Positions 49,437 through 57,799 of a stretch of 64,000 nt of DNA are shown here, piece after piece; position 1 is the first letter of the stretch, and each line of letters begins with the position of its first letter. Made by a program: the position numbers and the translations under genes. Origin of the DNA: JBJHDF01 sp050486405 (GTDB taxonomy: Bacteria; Pseudomonadota; Gammaproteobacteria; Pseudomonadales; Cellvibrionaceae); the NCBI GenBank assembly GCA_050486405.1, contig JBJHDF010000005.1, positions 1 through 64,000 of the forward strand, given 5' to 3'. Below the pieces are notes generated by a model, which had not been told where the DNA came from, did not search any database, and was given only the letters and a program-made list of their open reading frames with translations.

Positions 49437-51322
49437 AGTTCCCCCTCCAGGCCGATACCGGCGCGCAGTATCTCGTCCTGCAGGCGGGCGGCAGATAACC
49501 GGGTACGGGCCAGATACTGGTGCAGGCGCTGCCGATGATCGCCGAGGTGCGTTTGCAGTTCCCCGGCCAGCAAACCGGCGCGAACATTCAGCGCGTCGTC
49601 CAGCGCCAGCAACTGCAGTTCAATGCGCGTTTCCAGTTGGGTGATGCGTTGGAGGTTCGGACCGGTGTCCGGGTCGGTGCGCAGCAGCGTCTCCACCCGC
49701 TGCCGACGCCCGTCCAACTCTGCCAGCGCGAGGTCCAACCGGATGCGCTGCTTTTCCGCCCGCCAGTGGTTGGCGGGAAAATCCTGGGCAGCGCGCCACA
49801 GCAGAATGCCCTGGTACAGGCGCAGCCGCTCGCGGGCGTCGCCGATATCTGCCCCCGCCGTCGCCAGTCGCCCGGCACTGGCCAGGGCGCGCTCGGTCAT
49901 GGCGTACAGGTCCCGGGTTTCGGTATCGGCCAGGGCCAGATAGTCGCGCTGGTCGCGAACACGCGCCAGTTCCTGCACCAGGGGCTGTCGCTGCTGCCGC
50001 AGGGCTTCCGCCTGCTGCCAGTACTGCTGGCGTTCGGCCTGCGCCTGGGGGGAGTGGCGCCGCGCCTGCTGCTCCTGCTGTAACCGGGCGTAGTGCTCCA
50101 GGCGTTCCTGCCAGTTGAGCAACAGGGCCTGCTGTTCCAGCAGATCGCGAATGGCCTGCACCCTGGCCTGGAACTGACTCTCGGACACCAGCTCCAGCAA
50201 ATACCGCTGATCGGTGGTGGCAGCGTCTTCCCGGTCCAGCCGCAGCCAGTTCTGCCCGAGTTGGCGGTCGGCGCGGGTCTGGACCAGACCGCCCTGCCCC
50301 CGGCGAAAATGCGCCAGCAACCGGTGGCCGCTCATCTCACGGCCCAGCAACACCAGTTGCTGCAGCTCCGCCTCCAGTACCGTCTCGGCCCGATCGTAGG
50401 CCTCCAGCGCCGGGCCGGTCAGGCCCAGTTGCTGGTAGGCGTAGGGCACTGCCAGCAGGGCTTCCTGCACCGATGCGTCGGTGACGGCGCGCTCGCTCAG
50501 CAGTTGCCAGGGGCTGAGGGCGGCGCGCAGATCGCCGCTCTCCGCCAAGGCCCAGCCGTAGCCCAGCAGGGCGCGGTTGGCCTCCGGCCGGTTCAGACGC
50601 ACTCGCGCAAACTGATCCCGGGCGGCGGGGTAGTTCTCTTCCAGCAACCAGGTAAAACCGGCGGCAGTGTAGGCCTTGTCCCGCAGAGCCAGATACTCCG
50701 GGTCGTTATAACGACGCGGGGCGCCCTCGGTAAGCATGGTGTAGTAGCGTCGGGCGGCGGTGTAGTCACCGGCTCTGGCCCGCTGACCGGCCAGGTTGTA
50801 CAGCACTGTCGGCGCCCAATGTTCCATGTCCCGCCAGAGCCGCTCAGTGCGCAGATTGGCCGGCTCGCCCTGACGGAGGGCCAGCATGGTCTGGCGCGCC
50901 CGGGCTTCCAGCGCCATCTCGGAACGCAGATTGTTACCCAGACTCCGCCAGTGGTCCCGGGCTTCGCGGTCGTTGTTGTTCAGGTAATGGAGTTTGCCCA
51001 GATAGAAATGGGCGGCGTCGCGCTGGGCCGGGCGGCCGCCGAGGGCACGGTTCAGTTGCACGGCGGCAGAGTCGGGCATGCCGAACGCCAGACGCAGGGC
51101 GCCTTCCAGCAACAGGCCTTCGGTCTCTTCAGTAAAGTCCTGGCCGCGCTCCCGGGCCACCAGCAGTTCATTCAGCGCCGGCAGGTACTCGCCCTGGTAG
51201 TAGTGGTAGCGCAGCACACCTTCGCGCAGGGGCGCGTCGCCGGGTTGCCGGGCCTGACCGGCGGCGGACAGCGCGCAGGTCACTACCAGCAGGGCGCAGA
51301 TTGCGGCCCGGTGTTGCCTCAT
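49433..51322 (-). CDS. Periplasmic TPR and coiled-coil protein
   Basis: A 629-residue exported protein. The start is the ATG at 51322, which overlaps the previous stop (ATGA), giving a signal peptide cut near AGQA. The N-terminal two thirds are TPR-type repeats (HYYQGEYLPALNELLVARERG, GDYTAARRYYTMLTEG, LLEENYPAARDQFARVRLN); the C-terminal third is a long Gln/Arg/Leu-rich coiled coil. It is likely a periplasmic scaffold linking inner-membrane motor and outer-membrane parts of the complex encoded by this operon; that is inference from context. Confidence 0.88.
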   Translation of the reverse strand: MRQHRAAICALLVVTCALSAAGQARQPGDAPLREGVLRYHYYQGEYLPALNELLVARERGQDFTEETEGLLLEGALRLAFGMPDSAAVQLNRALGGRPAQRDAAHFYLGKLHYLNNNDREARDHWRSLGNNLRSEMALEARARQTMLALRQGEPANLRTERLWRDMEHWAPTVLYNLAGQRARAGDYTAARRYYTMLTEGAPRRYNDPEYLALRDKAYTAAGFTWLLEENYPAARDQFARVRLNRPEANRALLGYGWALAESGDLRAALSPWQLLSERAVTDASVQEALLAVPYAYQQLGLTGPALEAYDRAETVLEAELQQLVLLGREMSGHRLLAHFRRGQGGLVQTRADRQLGQNWLRLDREDAATTDQRYLLELVSESQFQARVQAIRDLLEQQALLLNWQERLEHYARLQQEQQARRHSPQAQAERQQYWQQAEALRQQRQPLVQELARVRDQRDYLALADTETRDLYAMTERALASAGRLATAGADIGDARERLRLYQGILLWRAAQDFPANHWRAEKQRIRLDLALAELDGRRQRVETLLRTDPDTGPNLQRITQLETRIELQLLALDDALNVRAGLLAGELQTHLGDHRQRLHQYLARTRLSAARLQDEILRAGIGLEGEL

Positions 51323-51825
51323 TCCAGAACCCACTCCCGGATTTCAAACATTGGCTGCAGACGGCGCGCCGAATCGACAATGCGCAGTTCCAGTACCAAG
51401 GGATCGCGGCCTTTGCGTACCTGCTTTTCCGCAGCGCGCTTGTACCCCTCACCCTGGGGGCCCAGGCCGGTAAAGAAGGCGGCGATTTCGTGATCGCCGG
51501 TGGCGAGGTTGCCCAGATACAGCCGCTGCACGCCGCCGCGGTGCAGGGCCTGGCGCTGCTGGTCGGTATAGAGTTCACTGGCCACCAGCCGCCCATTCAC
51601 CTGGAGACGCACACTGTCCAGATGAAAAAACTCACCCAGATCCACGGAGAGATACACCGCCATCTGGCTGCTGGCCGGATAGAGCAGTTCTTCTTCCAGA
51701 ATCAGCAGGTCGCGGTTCAAGGACAGAGTGTCTTCCTTGAGGCGCTCCAATTCCGCATCCAAAGCATGGACGGTGAGACAGGGCAAACACAAGAGCAGCA
51801 GGAACGGCAGGATACGGGGGATCAT
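51319..51825 (-). CDS. Secreted protein, first gene of the motor-like operon
   Basis: A 168-residue exported protein with a signal peptide (1-21, ending VHA), a short coiled-coil-like segment (LDAELERLKEDTLSLNRDLLILEEELL) and a beta-rich domain (about 52-165: VDLGEFFHLDSVRLQVNGRLV, RLYLGNLATGDHEIAAFFTG). I do not recognise a named family. It begins the nine-gene operon and its stop overlaps the next start by four bases. A perfect CRP-type palindrome lies about 100 bp upstream. Confidence 0.82.
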   Translation of the reverse strand: MIPRILPFLLLLCLPCLTVHALDAELERLKEDTLSLNRDLLILEEELLYPASSQMAVYLSVDLGEFFHLDSVRLQVNGRLVASELYTDQQRQALHRGGVQRLYLGNLATGDHEIAAFFTGLGPQGEGYKRAAEKQVRKGRDPLVLELRIVDSARRLQPMFEIREWVLE

Positions 51826-51918
51826 GGACAGCGTCTCTCAGTCTGACAATCGGGTGTGCGCAGCGGAGACAGCAGCTTACAACGGCGGCCTGGACCTTTG
51901 AGCCCGACGCTGCGGATT

Positions 51919-51934
51919 TGTGAAGAATATCACA
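51919..51934 (-). promoter_or_regulatory. CRP/Vfr-type binding site upstream of the motor-like operon
   Basis: TGTGAAGAATATCACA is a perfect TGTGA-N6-TCACA palindrome. Its centre is about 101 bp before the first start codon of the operon (51825), compatible with class I activation. Confidence 0.7.
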
Positions 51935-51946
51935 CAAAGGGTGAGT

Positions 51947-51974
51947 GCTCCCCGGAGCCAAACCACCGGGGAGC
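51947..51974 (-). terminator. Hairpin after the esterase gene, possible terminator
   Basis: GCTCCCCGG (51947-51955) pairs with CCGGGGAGC (51966-51974), loop 10 nt, just downstream of the esterase stop. No clean T-run follows on the minus strand, so termination strength is uncertain. Confidence 0.45.
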
Positions 51975-51997
51975 GGGCCGCGAATTCAGGCCGGCAA

Positions 51998-53023
51998 CTA
52001 CAGGTGCTGATCGAGAAAACGGATCATGTCGTCCAGGGTGTCCGGCGCGTCCTTGTCGAAGCAGGTACCCAGAAATTCGTTGCAGTCGGCATCCAGAAAG
52101 GCGTGATTTTTGCCAGGATACAGCTTGTACTCAATGGGATGACCGGCTTCCCGCACCCGCTCCACATAAGCCTTCACCGCTTCCGGCGGCGTCACCTGGT
52201 CAATACTGCCAACGTGCGCAAACTGCGGCGGCAGTGGATAGTCGTCGCGCTCCGGCACCAGGTACAGGGGCGAGACGGCGCGATACCACCGGGGGTGCTC
52301 CTCGACATTGATGCCGTCGCCAAACAGCCCCCGGGGCTGAACGCCAGCCAGTTGCCAGAAGATATTGCCCGGTGTTTCAAAGCCACCGGCTGCTGCGGCG
52401 TGCAGGTCAAAGGCACCGTAGCTGAGAATGGCCGCCCGCACCCGCAGGGCGTCGCGCTGCGCCAGTTGCTCCGGTGTCTCCCCCGGTGGCATATAGCTGG
52501 GAGTGAACTTCAGGGCGTCGTCGCCAAATCCCCCACTACCCAGCTTGCGACCGGCCAGGGTCACCATGGCGGCCAGGTGGCCGCCGGCACTGTCGCCGGT
52601 AACTGCCACCCGTTGTGGATCGCCGCCGTAGTCGGCGATATGGTGTTTGACCCAGAGCAGACCGCCCATGGCGTCTTCCACGATCTGATTGATGGTGACG
52701 GTGTTGTCACGGTCCCCCAACAGGTGGTAGTTCATGTTGGCGACCAGATACTCACTGCGCGCGGCAATATATTCGCTCATTGAATCCATGGGCGTGTTGT
52801 CGTTGATCAACCAGCCACCGCCGTGGTAAATCACCAGCACCGGGTAGCTGTCCCTGCCGGTCTGGGGCACATAGATATCCAGGGTCAGGCCGCTGTCCTT
52901 GTGCCAGACGATATTCTCGTGTTTTTTGAATTCGTGCAGTTGACCGGTGGTCTGCTCCGCTGTAGCGGGCAGGTGCAGCATCAGCGGCAGTGCAAAAAGA
53001 GCGGCGAGCAGACGTGTGGACAT
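51998..53023 (-). CDS. Secreted alpha/beta-hydrolase esterase (HSL/BD-FAE-like)
   Basis: A 341-residue exported esterase. The ATG at 53023 has AGGAG eight nt upstream and opens a signal peptide (1-22, ending ATA). The oxyanion motif HGGGW (67-71), nucleophile S145 in GDSAGG and the C-terminal KNHAFLD with catalytic His mark it as a carboxylesterase of the hormone-sensitive-lipase/BD-FAE group. It would act in the periplasm or outside, perhaps deacylating carbohydrate esters, which suits a polysaccharide degrader. It is a single gene; ApbE ends 96 nt upstream. Confidence 0.9.
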   Translation of the reverse strand: MSTRLLAALFALPLMLHLPATAEQTTGQLHEFKKHENIVWHKDSGLTLDIYVPQTGRDSYPVLVIYHGGGWLINDNTPMDSMSEYIAARSEYLVANMNYHLLGDRDNTVTINQIVEDAMGGLLWVKHHIADYGGDPQRVAVTGDSAGGHLAAMVTLAGRKLGSGGFGDDALKFTPSYMPPGETPEQLAQRDALRVRAAILSYGAFDLHAAAAGGFETPGNIFWQLAGVQPRGLFGDGINVEEHPRWYRAVSPLYLVPERDDYPLPPQFAHVGSIDQVTPPEAVKAYVERVREAGHPIEYKLYPGKNHAFLDADCNEFLGTCFDKDAPDTLDDMIRFLDQHL

Positions 53024-53119
53024 GTAATTCTCCTGGAAAAACGGTATCTGACATGATCCAAAGCATAGCTTTGTCACGGCCGAACCACCACGGGGCAGCG
53101 GGTCACTTTACAATTGTTT

Positions 53120-54148
53120 TCACTGCTTTACCGTTTCGGACACTGGCGCCTGCAAGCCGGTTGTGTACAGCACCTGCCCGGCGGTCGTAATCAGCACCCC
53201 TTCAAAGGCGTCGAGCCGCTCCAGCAGCGCCAGACCTCTTTCCACCCCCAGCACAAAAACACCGGTGGCCAGCGCGTCGGTGTCGATGGCGGCGGGGCCA
53301 AGCACCGAGACGCTGGCCACTTCGCCGGCGGGCCGACCGGTGGCGGGGTTGAGAATGTGATGGATGCGGCGGCCCTCGGCGTCGATAAAGTAGCGCTCGT
53401 AGTCACCGGAAGTGGAGATGGCCTCATCCACCAGTGGCAGCACTATGGCGGTCTCCTTGGGCTGACGCGGATTTTTGATACCCAGGTGCCAGGGGCGACC
53501 GCGCCGGTCGCCCAGCAAGCGGGTATCGCCGCCGGCGCTGACGCTGGCGTGGCTGATGCCCCGGGCCAGCAGCAACTCGATGGCCCGATCCACGGCGTAC
53601 CCCTTGGCGATACCACCCAGATCCAGGCGCACATCCGGATGCTGGAAGTACACCGTGTTGGCCCGACTGTCCAACTGCACCAGCCGGTAGTCAATGGCGG
53701 GCCGCAGCGCCGCCACGAGCTCCGCGTCGGGGCTGCGCTCGGCACGGTAGTCGTAATGGCGCCCCAGAGAGGCGAAGGTGATATCAAAGGCGCCGTCGGT
53801 CAAGCGGCTGTATTCCAGGGAGCGCCGCAGCAGCAGGGCCATCTCTGCGCTGATGGCCAGCGGTTGATCGACGCTGGCGGCACCGGCCAGGCGATTGACC
53901 TGGGACAGGTCGCTGTCCTCCCGATAGGGGCTGTAGAGGGCGTCGATGCGGCGCATCTCCGCCATCACTTCGGCCAGCGCGGCGCGGGCTGTCTCGGCAT
54001 CCGGATGCCAGAGCTGGGCACTGATCTGGGTGCCCATGATGGCCTGTTCGTCGCTGTGCCATTCGGCCAGCGACGGCGCCGCAAAAAGCAGGAATATCAG
54101 CAGACAGTAACGCACGCCACCCGCACTCCGTATTCGATGGGGGAGCAC
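53120..54148 (-). CDS. apbE: FAD:protein FMN transferase ApbE, exported
   Basis: A 342-residue exported ApbE starting at a GTG. Signal peptide ends SLA (about 28) without lipobox. Family features: EQAIMGTQISAQLW at the start, VDLALGG-type segment DVRLDLGGIAKGYAVDRA, SAGGDTRLLG and AISTSGDYERYF, then HHILNPATGRP and the Mg site region IDTDALATGVFVLG. It uses FAD to attach FMN to a Thr/Ser of target proteins exported to the periplasm. It stands alone here, separated from the tlpA-DUF4266-DUF3570 trio (about 19 kb) with which apbE genes are often linked. Its likely target in the window is the DUF3570 protein (inference). Confidence 0.94.
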   Translation of the reverse strand: MLPHRIRSAGGVRYCLLIFLLFAAPSLAEWHSDEQAIMGTQISAQLWHPDAETARAALAEVMAEMRRIDALYSPYREDSDLSQVNRLAGAASVDQPLAISAEMALLLRRSLEYSRLTDGAFDITFASLGRHYDYRAERSPDAELVAALRPAIDYRLVQLDSRANTVYFQHPDVRLDLGGIAKGYAVDRAIELLLARGISHASVSAGGDTRLLGDRRGRPWHLGIKNPRQPKETAIVLPLVDEAISTSGDYERYFIDAEGRRIHHILNPATGRPAGEVASVSVLGPAAIDTDALATGVFVLGVERGLALLERLDAFEGVLITTAGQVLYTTGLQAPVSETVKQ

Positions 54149-54174
54149 TATGGTACACCGACCTGCGCGGATTG

Positions 54175-55806
54175 CTAACTCACCCTGAACGCCACCGCCA
54201 GTTCCCGCACCCGACCGGCGATCATCGCCAGTTCCTCGCTGGCACTGGCGGTCTGCCGGGCGCCGGCGATATTCTCCCGGGTAATGTCATTGATGGTGCT
54301 GACGTTCTGGTTGATATCCACCGCCACCGACGCCTGTTCATCCGTCGCAGTGGATATCTGCAGGATCATATCCCGGATGTTCACCGCCGAAGTCATGATG
54401 CGCTCCAACCCCTGGCCGCCCGCCTGGGCCTGCTGCGCCGTCTCACTGGCTCGATTCAGACCGCGGTTCATGGCGTCGGCCGCCTGTTTAGTGTCCCGCT
54501 GCAAACTCTCGGTCATGGCGCCGATATCGGCGATGGATTCCTGGGTGCGCCGGGCCAGCGCCCGCACCTCATCCGCCACCACGGCAAAGCCCCGGCCGGT
54601 CTCACCGGCCCTGGCCGCCTCGATAGCCGCGTTCAGGGCCAGAAGATTGGTCTGCTCGGCAATGCCTCTGATCAAATTGAGCACATTGTCGATCTCCTCG
54701 CTTTTCTGCGCCAGAGCGTTGACCATATCTGTAATCTGCTCGATTTCACCGGACAGCTGACCAATGGACTGCACCACCAACTGCAACTGCCGACCGCTCT
54801 CCTTGGACTCCTGGTCGGCCAGTTCGCTGGCGCTGGCCGCCTGAGCTGTATTGCGGGACACCTCCTCCACCGTGGCCCGCATCTGTTCCACGGCGGAAGC
54901 GACCTGCTCGGTGCGCGAGCCCTGATTATCCAGATTGGCGGTGGTCTGCGCACTGACGGCCGACAGCTCTTCCGAAGCCGTGGCCAACTGGTCGGTCAGG
55001 CCGTTGATCTCCACCAGCGTTTCTCCGAAACGCTCAAGCATATGGTTGACCGCTTTTGCCGTCGCGGCGATTTCGTCCGAACCATAAACCGGAACCCGTT
55101 TTTTCAAATCGTAATCCCTGGCGATGACTGCCAGCGTCGCCCGCATCCGGATCAGTGGCTGCACAATACTTTGCGACACGAACCAGCCGACCCCCGTCAC
55201 CAGAATGACCACCAGCAAGGTGGTGCCAATCAGCAGGAAAAGCGATTGTTCAAACACTTGCCGCGCACTGTTGTACTGTCGCTCCGCCAGCGACAGATGC
55301 AAATTCACCAATTCATCCAGCGTTTCGCTGATAGGATCAATACTCAGATACAAGGGGCCGTTGAAATTCCCCAGCAGGCCTTCGGCATTGCGAGGCAAAC
55401 CCGCGAGGTGTCTTTCCAATGCGTCAAGATCCGCGTTAGCCACCGCAAACAACCCATCCGCTCTTTTCGCCAGCTCAAGTTCGGCGCCGCTCAGGCCGCT
55501 GGCACGGTACCCCTGCCAGAGAGTTCCCACCTCCGCCCTCGCCTGCCGCACTCCGGCCAGCGCGTCACCACTGTCGATCATGCCAGCATGGGCCTTGTTG
55601 ACGGCATCGATAACCTGCACAGCGTACAGGTCAGAAATGGTTTTCAACTGTTGCAGGGGGCGCACCCGATCCTGATAGAGGCTTTCGGCGCCATCCTCTA
55701 TCTGGTTCATGCTGATCAGAGAAACTGTGGCAAGTGCGGTCAAAGCGACAAGCGGAATCACGACGGCCACGGCAAGCCGTACAAAAACACTGAAACGGTA
55801 AAACAT
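54175..55806 (-). CDS. Methyl-accepting chemotaxis protein
   Basis: A 543-residue chemoreceptor from the ATG at 55806 (GGGAG nine nt upstream; an upstream in-frame start would add 18 residues). Two membrane helices (about 5-28 and 185-208) flank a helical periplasmic sensor of about 155 residues. A HAMP domain follows (about 210-262), then the signalling domain with the hairpin tip EQTNLLALNAAIEAARAGETGRGFAVVADEVRALA. No C-terminal CheR pentapeptide is seen (it ends FRVS). The sensed ligand is unknown. It is monocistronic; no chemotaxis kinase genes are in the window. Confidence 0.94.
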   Translation of the reverse strand: MFYRFSVFVRLAVAVVIPLVALTALATVSLISMNQIEDGAESLYQDRVRPLQQLKTISDLYAVQVIDAVNKAHAGMIDSGDALAGVRQARAEVGTLWQGYRASGLSGAELELAKRADGLFAVANADLDALERHLAGLPRNAEGLLGNFNGPLYLSIDPISETLDELVNLHLSLAERQYNSARQVFEQSLFLLIGTTLLVVILVTGVGWFVSQSIVQPLIRMRATLAVIARDYDLKKRVPVYGSDEIAATAKAVNHMLERFGETLVEINGLTDQLATASEELSAVSAQTTANLDNQGSRTEQVASAVEQMRATVEEVSRNTAQAASASELADQESKESGRQLQLVVQSIGQLSGEIEQITDMVNALAQKSEEIDNVLNLIRGIAEQTNLLALNAAIEAARAGETGRGFAVVADEVRALARRTQESIADIGAMTESLQRDTKQAADAMNRGLNRASETAQQAQAGGQGLERIMTSAVNIRDMILQISTATDEQASVAVDINQNVSTINDITRENIAGARQTASASEELAMIAGRVRELAVAFRVS

Positions 55807-55914
55807 GCGAGGCATCTCCCGGGCCAAACTCATTCCTGCCAAGTGCAGGCTGTCTCTCATGTAGCGGCCAGAGAGAAACCAACTTTAGCGGACGGTTAAA
55901 AAATACTATGCCCG

Positions 55915-56547
55915 TCAGTGCCGGGGCACGACAGGCGCCCACAAGGAGAGGCTGCGTCTTCTGGAGATCAACCACAGTTCCACCAACAGCAAATTCAACA
56001 CCCAGGACGCCCAGGCGACAATCTGGAAAACTTGTACCGGATCCAGACCCGTCACAAACAGCAGCGGCAACATCAGTCTCAGGGTCACGGCGGCACAGGT
56101 GATGGCGTAATTGCGCAGCATCCAGCGCTGGTGTGCGCTCACATTGCCGCGCAGTATCCGCTCCCAGGCCAGGGCGCCGGTGGCCAGCCACGCCACCGCG
56201 GCCAGGGCAAAACCCAGGCCGCCCACCGGCCCGCCAAAGCTGCTGGCCGCAAAATACAGGCCGGCCAGGGCCGACACCGCAACCGCCGCCAGATAACAGC
56301 GGCCCAGCCAGCGATGCAGACCCGGGTAACGCAACCGCAGGGGACGTAACCACTGCAAGGCACCCAACACTATGGCCAGGGCGCCGCCACCGGCATGAGC
56401 CCAGCCCAGCAGCGGCGCCGCGTGAAAACGCTCGGCAAAGGGCCCCCGCCCCTCCGGCGGCAACACCATCAACACCAGCGCGTTCAGCGCCGTCAGCAAA
56501 GCCCCGAGAAAAACCAGAGACCAGAGTAACCAGGCACGCCGACTCAT
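55915..56547 (-). CDS. DUF2306 family membrane protein
   Basis: A 210-residue protein with about six membrane helices. HRWLGRCYLAAVAVSALAGLY and the following GNVSAHQRWMLRNYAITCAAVTLRL are the conserved DUF2306 segments, with His residues on two helices that could bind heme or metal. Function unknown. It diverges from the TetR gene; a large palindromic operator lies in the gap, so it may be the TetR protein's target. Confidence 0.85.
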   Translation of the reverse strand: MSRRAWLLWSLVFLGALLTALNALVLMVLPPEGRGPFAERFHAAPLLGWAHAGGGALAIVLGALQWLRPLRLRYPGLHRWLGRCYLAAVAVSALAGLYFAASSFGGPVGGLGFALAAVAWLATGALAWERILRGNVSAHQRWMLRNYAITCAAVTLRLMLPLLFVTGLDPVQVFQIVAWASWVLNLLLVELWLISRRRSLSLWAPVVPRH

Positions 56548-56669
56548 GACTTGTCCCTCCCGACAGTACTAGCCCGAATACTTCACCAAATCGCTCGGTA
56601 ATCGTCGCAAAGCCTTTACTGGCAAGGCCTGCAGGCGATTCAGGGCTGGTAACGTTTTATCACCATATT

Positions 56670-56702
56670 ACAGTGTTATATAACTATGTTATATAACACT
56701 GT
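56670..56702. promoter_or_regulatory. Perfect 15-bp palindromic operator between DUF2306 and tetR genes
   Basis: ACAGTGTTATATAAC (56670-56684) and GTTATATAACACTGT (56688-56702) with a three-base centre, flanked by a weaker outer repeat ATCAC/GTGAT (56659-56663 and 56704-56708). It ends 18 bp before the tetR ATG and 123 bp before the divergent DUF2306 start: a likely TetR binding site controlling both. Confidence 0.8.
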
Positions 56703-56720
56703 TGTGATACCCTGTCAAGC

Positions 56721-57305
56721 ATGGCGCGCCCCAGAGAGCACACAGAAAATACGCGGAACCGGCTGCTGCTGACGGCGGGGGAACTATTGGCCCGGGAGGG
56801 GCCGGCGGCCCTGAGTCTGCGGCGGGTGGCGGAACTGGCCGGCACCAGCACTCAGGCCATCTACACCCTGTTCGACGGCAAACCGGGGCTGGTGCGAGCC
56901 ATGTATCTGCAGGGCTTTGCCACACTGGACCGACATCTGCTGACGGTGGAGCCGCGCCAGAGCGTCCGGGAAGAACTGTGCGAGCTGGCCCTGGCGTACC
57001 GCGCCAGCGCCCTGGCCCAACCCCACTTCTATCACCTGATGTTCAGTTGCCCGCTGCCGGAGTTTGCTCCCAGCGAAAGCGATCAGCAACAGGCGCTGCT
57101 CACCCTGGAGCGTTTGCGCGCCGCCGTGCTGCGGCACGCGGCAGCCTTCGGCGACCAGGACCCCGAAGACATCACCTTCGAACTCTGGGCGCTGGCCCAC
57201 GGACTGGCGTCACTGGAATTGCAGGGAGCGTTGGACAGCAACGAGCGGGCAGAGCGGCACTGGTTGAACGCTTTTCGCGCCGCCGTTGCCGGCTACTGTC
57301 AGTAA
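56721..57305 (+). CDS. TetR/AcrR family transcriptional regulator
   Basis: A 194-residue regulator. The N-terminal helix-turn-helix (about 8-55) reads TRNRLLLTAGELLAREG and LSLRRVAELAGTSTQAIYTLFDGKPGLV, the TetR pattern. The C-terminal ligand domain (WHG/TetR_C-like) ends with FELWALAHGLASLEL, a conserved helix of this subgroup. It likely represses itself and the divergent DUF2306 gene through the palindrome at 56670-56702. The ligand is unknown. Confidence 0.93.
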   Translation: MARPREHTENTRNRLLLTAGELLAREGPAALSLRRVAELAGTSTQAIYTLFDGKPGLVRAMYLQGFATLDRHLLTVEPRQSVREELCELALAYRASALAQPHFYHLMFSCPLPEFAPSESDQQQALLTLERLRAAVLRHAAAFGDQDPEDITFELWALAHGLASLELQGALDSNERAERHWLNAFRAAVAGYCQ

Positions 57306-57307
57306 GT

Positions 57308-57706
57308 TCAACCCCGCTCCGACGGCAATGATTCGACGCTGCGGGAGACGATGTCGGTGACCTGATAGACGTGTTTGAGCGCCCGGTAGTGCTCGCTGAT
57401 GCTGCAGGCCTCCCCGTCGCGCTTGCGAATATCCAGAGAAGTGAGTTCGACGTGCCAGGTGGGCTGCACACCGTGCTGCGCCAGGCACTGTCTGGCGCAG
57501 GCCAGACCACAGCCGTCGATGGCAAGAATGTCGCGACCGGAGGTGGCAATACTGACCAGGGGCTTGACATGCCCACCAACCCCGGCGATGCAGGACATCT
57601 CGGCCACGCCCTCCCGATCCATCACCACCGCCACATCATTGGCCAGCTGCGCCACGTTGGAACAGCCGGAGCACGCGTACACCAGGGGTTTTTCTGTGCG
57701 TCTCAT
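57308..57706 (-). CDS. DGC-domain putative zinc-binding protein
   Basis: A 132-residue protein from the ATG at 57706 (GGAGG eight nt upstream; an alternative GTG lies three codons earlier). Features: YACSGCSNVAQLANDVA, MSCIAGVGGHV and AIDGCGLACARQCL, where DGC gives the family its name; these Cys are expected to bind zinc. Function unknown; homologues often lie near anaerobic-metabolism genes. A perfect FNR-type box (57757-57770) lies upstream, and a -10-like element fits activation in low oxygen. Confidence 0.85.
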   Translation of the reverse strand: MRRTEKPLVYACSGCSNVAQLANDVAVVMDREGVAEMSCIAGVGGHVKPLVSIATSGRDILAIDGCGLACARQCLAQHGVQPTWHVELTSLDIRKRDGEACSISEHYRALKHVYQVTDIVSRSVESLPSERG

Positions 57707-57730
57707 GGTCGTCACCTCCGCTTTCCAACA

Positions 57731-57770
57731 GTCTAAGCTGCCGCAAGGTGCGTACCTTGATGCATATCAA
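57731..57770 (-). promoter_or_regulatory. FNR/Anr-type box and promoter of the DGC gene
   Basis: TTGATGCATATCAA (57757-57770) is a perfect FNR/Anr palindrome. A -10-like TTAGAC on the minus strand (57736-57731) places the box about 40 bp upstream of the start of transcription, the usual class II activator position. Confidence 0.75.
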
Positions 57771-57799
57771 GCGCGCAACACTCTACCCCTACAGGGGTA

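Noticed and set aside
46701..49538. 945-residue open frame on the plus strand
   Set aside because: It lies antisense to the TPR lipoprotein gene, which has a signal peptide and clear repeats; the plus-strand product has no recognisable domain.
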